A stretch of 39,080 nucleotides of DNA, taken from JBBRZF01 sp038236965 (GTDB lineage Bacteria > Acidobacteriota > Terriglobia > Terriglobales > Acidobacteriaceae). Positions within the stretch are counted from its first letter, which is position 1. Every line of letters starts with the position of its first letter. The notes below the pieces were generated by a model. It searched no databases and was not told the origin of the DNA. It saw only the letters and a program-made list of their open reading frames with translations. Below are positions 35,087 through 39,080 of the stretch, piece by piece. Made by a program: the position numbers and the translations under genes. Location: the NCBI GenBank assembly GCA_038236965.1, contig JBBRZF010000009.1, forward strand, positions 1 to 39,080, given 5' to 3'.

Positions 35087-37258
35087 CTAGTGCTCCCGTC
35101 TTTCGTCCACCACGGCGGGCTGCGACGTGTGCACGGGGGCTTTCTGGTTAGAATTCTGCTTGGGAACTTTGCTTGCTGCCTTCACGGCCACAGGTTCAAC
35201 CGGTCCGCCGGAAGTCCCGTCGGGCTTGCTTGCCGGCATCCCCGGAGCGCCGGGCGCTTTAGCGAACTTGCCATCCACGGGAATCGTCGTGCGCGAGCCT
35301 TGGATCTCGTCCGCGTGCTCGCCCGTGCCGCTGCTGAGTCCTGTCATCTCCGCCGGCTTATTCTGCGCGTCGGTGGCAGGAACAACAGCCTTGACCGCAG
35401 GCACGCTTCCATTCGCGGGCGTGGCATTTTCCACCGGAACGCTTCTGCCAGCGACGTTCACCTGCGCCTTGCGCTGCTTCTCCACAAAGGACTTGATGAC
35501 CTGCGTGGCGATGCGTCCCGCCAGTTTGCCGTGCTCTCCGCCCACAAACAGTACGGCGACAATGATGTCGGGATTGCGGCGCGGCGTGAATCCGACGAAC
35601 CAGCCGTTGTCCTTGAAATCCGCCTTGTTTGCGACCCGTGATTTTGCGGCGTTGGAAATCGTCTGCGCCGAACCGGTCTTGCCCGCGATGTCGATTCCGG
35701 GAATGTGCGCGCTCGGCGCCGTACCGCCCGGCAACAGGACTTCCGTCATCGCATCCGTGATCATGTTCCAACCACCGGGGTCGAGCGCGACTTCCTTCAC
35801 ATCGTTGTAATGACGCACCTGCAAATAGTTTTGCGGCAGCTCCGAAGGATTGGCGACGTGCGGCACGACCAAATGTCCGCCGGTGGAGATGGCTCCAATC
35901 GCGCGCATCAGTTGCGCGGGCGTGGTCACCACTGCGCCTTGTCCGATGCCGACCGAGATCGTTTCACCGGCATACCACTTCTGCTTGTAATTCTTTATCT
36001 TCCACTCTTCGCTGGGCATTATGCCGCTGACTTCCTGCGGCAGGTCAATGCCTGTCTTCTGCCCAAGCCCCAGCGCAGTCGCATACTTCGCAATGCGCTG
36101 GATTCCCAATCGCTCCGCCAGCGTGTAGAAGTACACGTCGCAGGATTGGGCGATCCCCTTTTCCAGGGTCACTCCGCCGTGTCCGCCTTTTTCCCAGCAG
36201 GCGAACCGGCGTCCGTAGAAATTAGCTCCGCCGTTGCAATGTACGGCCAGGGTCTGCGCGATGCCTTCCTGCCATCCCGCCACGGACATGATGATCTTGA
36301 AGACCGAGCCCGGCGCCAGTTGCGCCTGGATGGCTTTGTTCATCAGCGGCTTGCCCGGATCGTTGATCAGCGCGCTCCACTCTTTCGAGGAGATGCGCAC
36401 GGCAAAAGCGTTGGGATCGAACGCCGGACGACTGACCAGGGCCAGCACTTCCCCGTTCTTCGGATCCATCGCGATGATCGCGCCTTCGCGGTCGCCCAGC
36501 GCTTCCTCGCTCGCGATCTGCAGATCGATATCCACCGTGAGTTTTAGCTGCTTGCCGGGGACCGCTGGCTGGTCGCTGAGTTCGCCCACTTCCTTGCCCT
36601 TGCTGTTCACCATCACGCGACGCTTGCCGTTGGTGCCCATCAGCATGTCGTTGTATTCGGATTCCACACCAGACTGCCCGACCACGTCTCCAGAGTTGTT
36701 GAACTGGTAGCGTTCCAGGTTCAGCATGTCTTCGCTCACTTCACCGACGTAGCCGATGAGGTGCGCCATGAATCCATTCTTCGGATACAGGCGGCGATGC
36801 ACGGTAATGGTGTCCAGCTCGGGATACTCGTTGCGGTGCGACTCGATGAACGCAAGCTCGTCGGGCGTGATGTCGAATTTCAGGAAGATGGGCTGATACC
36901 CGGGCAGGCTGCTCATGCGCTTTACGCGCAGGCGAAGCTCGTCGGGGTCAAGATGCAATCCGCTGGCGATGCCTGCGATGTCGGGCTCGATATTGCGCGT
37001 CTGGTCGCGCAACAGAAGCGCGGAGAAGGACGGATAGTTATCGACGATGATGCGGCCTTCGCGGTCCAGTATCTTGCCGCGCGGCGCGAGGATGGGAACA
37101 TCCTTGATGCGGTTCTGCTGCGCCAGCGAATCGTACTTCTCGCTGTTCATCACCTGCAGTCGCCAAAGTCCGAACGCAAGCAGCAAAAAAATCGCGAGTA
37201 TGCCGTACTGCACAAACGTCAATCGCGACGGCGGGACTTTTTCTTCGCGCCCAAACAT
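35087..37258 (-). CDS. mrdA: Penicillin-binding protein 2 (MrdA), class B transpeptidase
   Basis: This class B PBP cross-links peptidoglycan made by RodA. The 723-residue protein has one N-terminal transmembrane helix (about 15-36), a pedestal domain (about 50-230) and the transpeptidase domain. The nucleophile is S318 in PGSVFKII (S-x-x-K). The second motif is S372-C-D374, the SxD form usual in PBP2. The third is K527-T-G. The segment GETISVGIGQGAVVTTPAQL is family-typical. The last about 115 residues form a Pro/Ala/Lys-rich disordered tail, which is longer than in E. coli PBP2. It heads the mrdA-rodA unit. Confidence 0.95.
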   Translation of the reverse strand: MFGREEKVPPSRLTFVQYGILAIFLLLAFGLWRLQVMNSEKYDSLAQQNRIKDVPILAPRGKILDREGRIIVDNYPSFSALLLRDQTRNIEPDIAGIASGLHLDPDELRLRVKRMSSLPGYQPIFLKFDITPDELAFIESHRNEYPELDTITVHRRLYPKNGFMAHLIGYVGEVSEDMLNLERYQFNNSGDVVGQSGVESEYNDMLMGTNGKRRVMVNSKGKEVGELSDQPAVPGKQLKLTVDIDLQIASEEALGDREGAIIAMDPKNGEVLALVSRPAFDPNAFAVRISSKEWSALINDPGKPLMNKAIQAQLAPGSVFKIIMSVAGWQEGIAQTLAVHCNGGANFYGRRFACWEKGGHGGVTLEKGIAQSCDVYFYTLAERLGIQRIAKYATALGLGQKTGIDLPQEVSGIMPSEEWKIKNYKQKWYAGETISVGIGQGAVVTTPAQLMRAIGAISTGGHLVVPHVANPSELPQNYLQVRHYNDVKEVALDPGGWNMITDAMTEVLLPGGTAPSAHIPGIDIAGKTGSAQTISNAAKSRVANKADFKDNGWFVGFTPRRNPDIIVAVLFVGGEHGKLAGRIATQVIKSFVEKQRKAQVNVAGRSVPVENATPANGSVPAVKAVVPATDAQNKPAEMTGLSSGTGEHADEIQGSRTTIPVDGKFAKAPGAPGMPASKPDGTSGGPVEPVAVKAASKVPKQNSNQKAPVHTSQPAVVDERREH

Positions 37259-37586
37259 TCTCTATTTCCCTTATTTCCTGTGCGGGGATACCCCGACCGG
37301 CAACTACTTCGCCTATTCGATGCACCACAATCCTTCTCTGATTGTGAGCTTCGGTGACCGCGAATACTATTCGGCGATTTACTTAATACTAAACGAGAGT
37401 AGAAGGCGGAAAATGCTGAATTCCAGATTTGTTGCGCGAAAGGATTATGGACTACTGAGGCGGAGGCCTTAGAAATGGCCCTCCTGCTCCTGCTCCCCTC
37501 CTCCGATTGAGATTGCGACGACCCAATGGATTAGCAAGCACCGTAATGTACTTACAAAGGTAAGTGGAAAGGGACGCAGAAATCCC
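37259..37586. other. Gene-free region upstream of mrdA
   Basis: These 328 bases hold no credible gene. On the minus strand there is a purine-rich stretch with GGAG/GCAGGA repeats (37480-37508), a 5-bp hairpin CTTAC/GTAAG (37551-37564) and a weak AGGGA/TCCCT stem (37570-37587) just after the zinc-ribbon stop. The mrdA promoter probably lies here, but no convincing -35/-10 pair was found. Confidence 0.5.
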
Positions 37587-37808
37587 TCAAGTATCCTTAC
37601 GATAAAGCAGGTTCTTCATCGCTTCTCGACGGGCCTCCGCCACTTCGCTCTTGCTCTTGCGTTCGTCGGCGTCCATCGGACGCTTGGTCACAGGGTCGAC
37701 TGCTTCGGGCTCGCTGCATTCCGGACAGCGGTTCGCAAAGCCGGGTTTGTCCGGCTTCAACTCAAACTCTTCCGAGCAGATGGCGCAGATTTTTATAGGG
37801 AAAGCCAT
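37587..37808 (-). CDS. Small zinc-ribbon protein
   Basis: The 73-residue protein starts at the ATG at 37808 with a GGAGAC site. The longer frame to 37916 is not supported. Two CxxC knuckles, C8-A-I-C11 and C28-P-E-C31, should bind one zinc ion. The remainder is a charged helix (MDADERKSKSEVAEARREAM). Such small ribbons occur as RNA- or protein-binding accessory factors, and this one resembles short FmdB-like or hypothetical ribbons without matching one clearly. It is transcribed toward mrdA but separated from it by about 330 bases. Confidence 0.75.
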   Translation of the reverse strand: MAFPIKICAICSEEFELKPDKPGFANRCPECSEPEAVDPVTKRPMDADERKSKSEVAEARREAMKNLLYRKDT

Positions 37809-38023
37809 ACCGTCTCCATGATAACGGAGGTCGCCCGTTTCTGGCTCGCCTCTCCGTCCATGAGATTGGCTTGCTCCGTTCCGCTCCGTTCCGCGATCGA
37901 AGCCATGCGATAGCACTGGCCACGCTCTCTACGAAAGTGGCAGGAACCCCCACTAAAGAACGTTGCGCAATCCGGGCATTGCTGAAATAAATTAATCTTT
38001 CCCTCGTGTTGGATCGAGGACGA

Positions 38024-38977
38024 ATGTCAGACCTTCCAATATTCAAGGTGCCCGCGCTTCGGCTCGGCAATTCGGGATTATCCGGTCCGTCGTTCCACGA
38101 GAGGCTTCTCGACAGCCTTTACGACGGCGTGTATTTCGTGGACAACAACCGCGTCATCCAATATTGGAACAAAGGTGCTGAGATGCTCACAGGGTATCTC
38201 GCCAGCGAAATGGTGGGCAGGAACTGCGCCGAGAACATTCTGGCTCACGTCAACGAAGCGGGCTGCGCGCTCTGTCTCAACGGATGCCCGCTCAGTGTCA
38301 CCATCGCCGATGGTGTGCGCCGCGAGTCCGAGATCTATCTTCGCCACCGCCTCGGACACCGCATCCCCGTCTCCGTCCGTGTAGCTCCCATCGCCAACGA
38401 AGCGGGAGAGGTCATCGGAGCCGTCGAAGTCTTCAGCGACCTCACGGCCAAGAAAAATGTCGAACGCAGGATCGGTGAACTCGAGAGCATCGCCTTCCTT
38501 GATTCACTCACCGGATTACCCAATCGCCGCTACGTTGAGATGAAGGTGCAACAGGCTATACAGGAAGTCAACGAGTTCGACAGGAAAGTCGGTCTGCTCA
38601 TGATCGACATCGACGATTTCAAGACCGTCAACGATCATCATGGTCACGATGTTGGAGATGCCGCCATCAGGGCCGTTTGCCAGACGCTGACTCACAACCT
38701 GCGTTCGGGAGATACCCTCGGACGATGGGGAGGCGACGAACTGCTGGTGGTCGTCACCGATGTGGACGAGGCCGCGCTCAAGGGGTTTGCCGAACGATGC
38801 CGTGTGCTTGTCGCCGGGTCATCGCTCCCCGGCCTGAACAAGCGGATCAAGGTCACCATCTCGCTCGGTGGCGCGCCCCTGCGAAAAGGCGAAACACCCG
38901 AGTCCGCCATCAAGAGGGCAGATGAGGCGATGTACAAGAGCAAGGTGAACGGCCGCAATCGTGTCACTCTCGGCTGA
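38024..38977 (+). CDS. PAS-GGDEF diguanylate cyclase with a cysteine cluster in the PAS domain
   Basis: The 317-residue soluble protein should make c-di-GMP from two GTP. The start at 38024 (MSDLPIFK) has a GAGGACGA site. Residues 26-145 are a PAS domain. It includes N-C68-AENILAHVNEAG-C81-AL-C84-LNG-C88-P, a cluster of four cysteines that could bind a metal, heme or Fe-S centre, or sense redox. The GGDEF domain (about 157-315) has the active site GGDEL (236-240). An RxxD inhibitory site, R227-S-G-D230, lies exactly five residues upstream, so product feedback is expected. Other landmarks are DSLTGLPNRR and the metal-binding MIDIDDFKTVNDHHGH. No EAL domain is present. It is alone on the plus strand. 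Confidence 0.94.
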   Translation: MSDLPIFKVPALRLGNSGLSGPSFHERLLDSLYDGVYFVDNNRVIQYWNKGAEMLTGYLASEMVGRNCAENILAHVNEAGCALCLNGCPLSVTIADGVRRESEIYLRHRLGHRIPVSVRVAPIANEAGEVIGAVEVFSDLTAKKNVERRIGELESIAFLDSLTGLPNRRYVEMKVQQAIQEVNEFDRKVGLLMIDIDDFKTVNDHHGHDVGDAAIRAVCQTLTHNLRSGDTLGRWGGDELLVVVTDVDEAALKGFAERCRVLVAGSSLPGLNKRIKVTISLGGAPLRKGETPESAIKRADEAMYKSKVNGRNRVTLG

Positions 38978-39011
38978 AGATTCTGCGAGCCGTAGACCGT
39001 AAAACGCGCGC

Positions 39012-39080
39012 CTACGTCCTCTGCTTGAACCTGTCGAGGAACGCAAACAGCACGACGGCCAGCAGCGCATTGGCGACACC
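39012..39080 (-). CDS. C-terminal fragment of a membrane protein, possibly MreD
   Basis: The right edge holds the last 22 codons of a minus-strand gene ending in TAG at 39012-39014: GVANALLAVVLFAFLDRF then KQRT. A hydrophobic helix followed by a short basic tail is typical of an inner-membrane protein C-terminus. Because mreBCD commonly precede mrdA-rodA, and NALL...FxFLxRF resembles MreD ends, MreD is the best guess. The fragment is too short to prove it. Confidence 0.45.
   Translation of the reverse strand, partial: GVANALLAVVLFAFLDRFKQRT

Noticed and set aside
35087..37258. PBP2 second motif SCD seen as a broken SxN motif
   Set aside because: PBP2 proteins normally have SxD at this position, so it is not a defect.

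Overview
The window looks like chromosomal DNA of an Acidobacteriota bacterium, probably of the Koribacter/Terriglobia type. This is inferred from gene content and protein style, since no search could be run. The pointers are an RNase E/G with a giant low-complexity insert, Ala/Pro-rich secreted proteins, a small MerR/BldC-type HTH gene leading pilMNOPQ, a pepP-accB-accC cluster, and intergenic 7-8 bp tandem arrays. There is no rRNA, tRNA, CRISPR array, transposase or prophage gene. This is a core chromosomal segment with a few odd genes, not a genomic island.

Layout, left to right. (1) 1-1519: two exported proteins on the minus strand, one a truncated outer-membrane beta-barrel. (2) 1806-5888, plus: an NtrC-type response regulator, a membrane histidine kinase and a lipoprotein. 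Octamer arrays in inverted orientation separate the first two. (3) 5994-8529, minus: a glutamate-dehydrogenase-like protein that has lost its catalytic residues, coupled to a secreted protein, then a small Cys-containing protein. (4) 8710-9480, plus: fabI. (5) 9581-20670, a long minus-strand run. In transcription order it holds pepP/pepQ, accB, accC, thiE, two APC permeases, a K+ channel with an RCK module, nnr, tsaE and a STAS protein. (6) 20803-21564, plus: a secreted protein of unknown function. (7) 21806-27797, minus: the type IV pilus assembly operon HTH-pilM-pilN-pilO-pilP-pilQ, with a recognisable promoter and two tandem decamers upstream. (8) 28240-30012, plus: a CHASE3 histidine kinase divergent from the pil operon. 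(9) 30146-37258, minus: mrdA (PBP2), rodA and rne/rng. The last is preceded by about 570 bases of hairpin-rich non-coding DNA. (10) 37587-39080: a zinc-ribbon protein, a PAS-GGDEF diguanylate cyclase, and the last 22 residues of a membrane protein that may be MreD.

Functional themes. The envelope is the main one: lateral-wall peptidoglycan synthesis (RodA/PBP2), type IV pili, outer-membrane and secreted proteins. Fatty-acid synthesis is represented by AccB, AccC and FabI. Cofactor and repair enzymes are ThiE, Nnr and TsaE. Signalling genes (NtrC/kinase pair, CHASE3 kinase, GGDEF, STAS) are interspersed.

The most unusual features are five. First, the GDH-fold protein lacks all three active-site lysines, the catalytic aspartate and the Rossmann glycine motif. 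Second, the RNase E/G insert carries a duplicated YEPxxLPGESIxxYK motif. Third, a structured leader precedes that gene. Fourth, a family of 7-8 bp tandem arrays starts at or next to stop codons, with an associated CAAAGGCAAGAGC word. Fifth, paired decamers sit directly upstream of the pil promoter.
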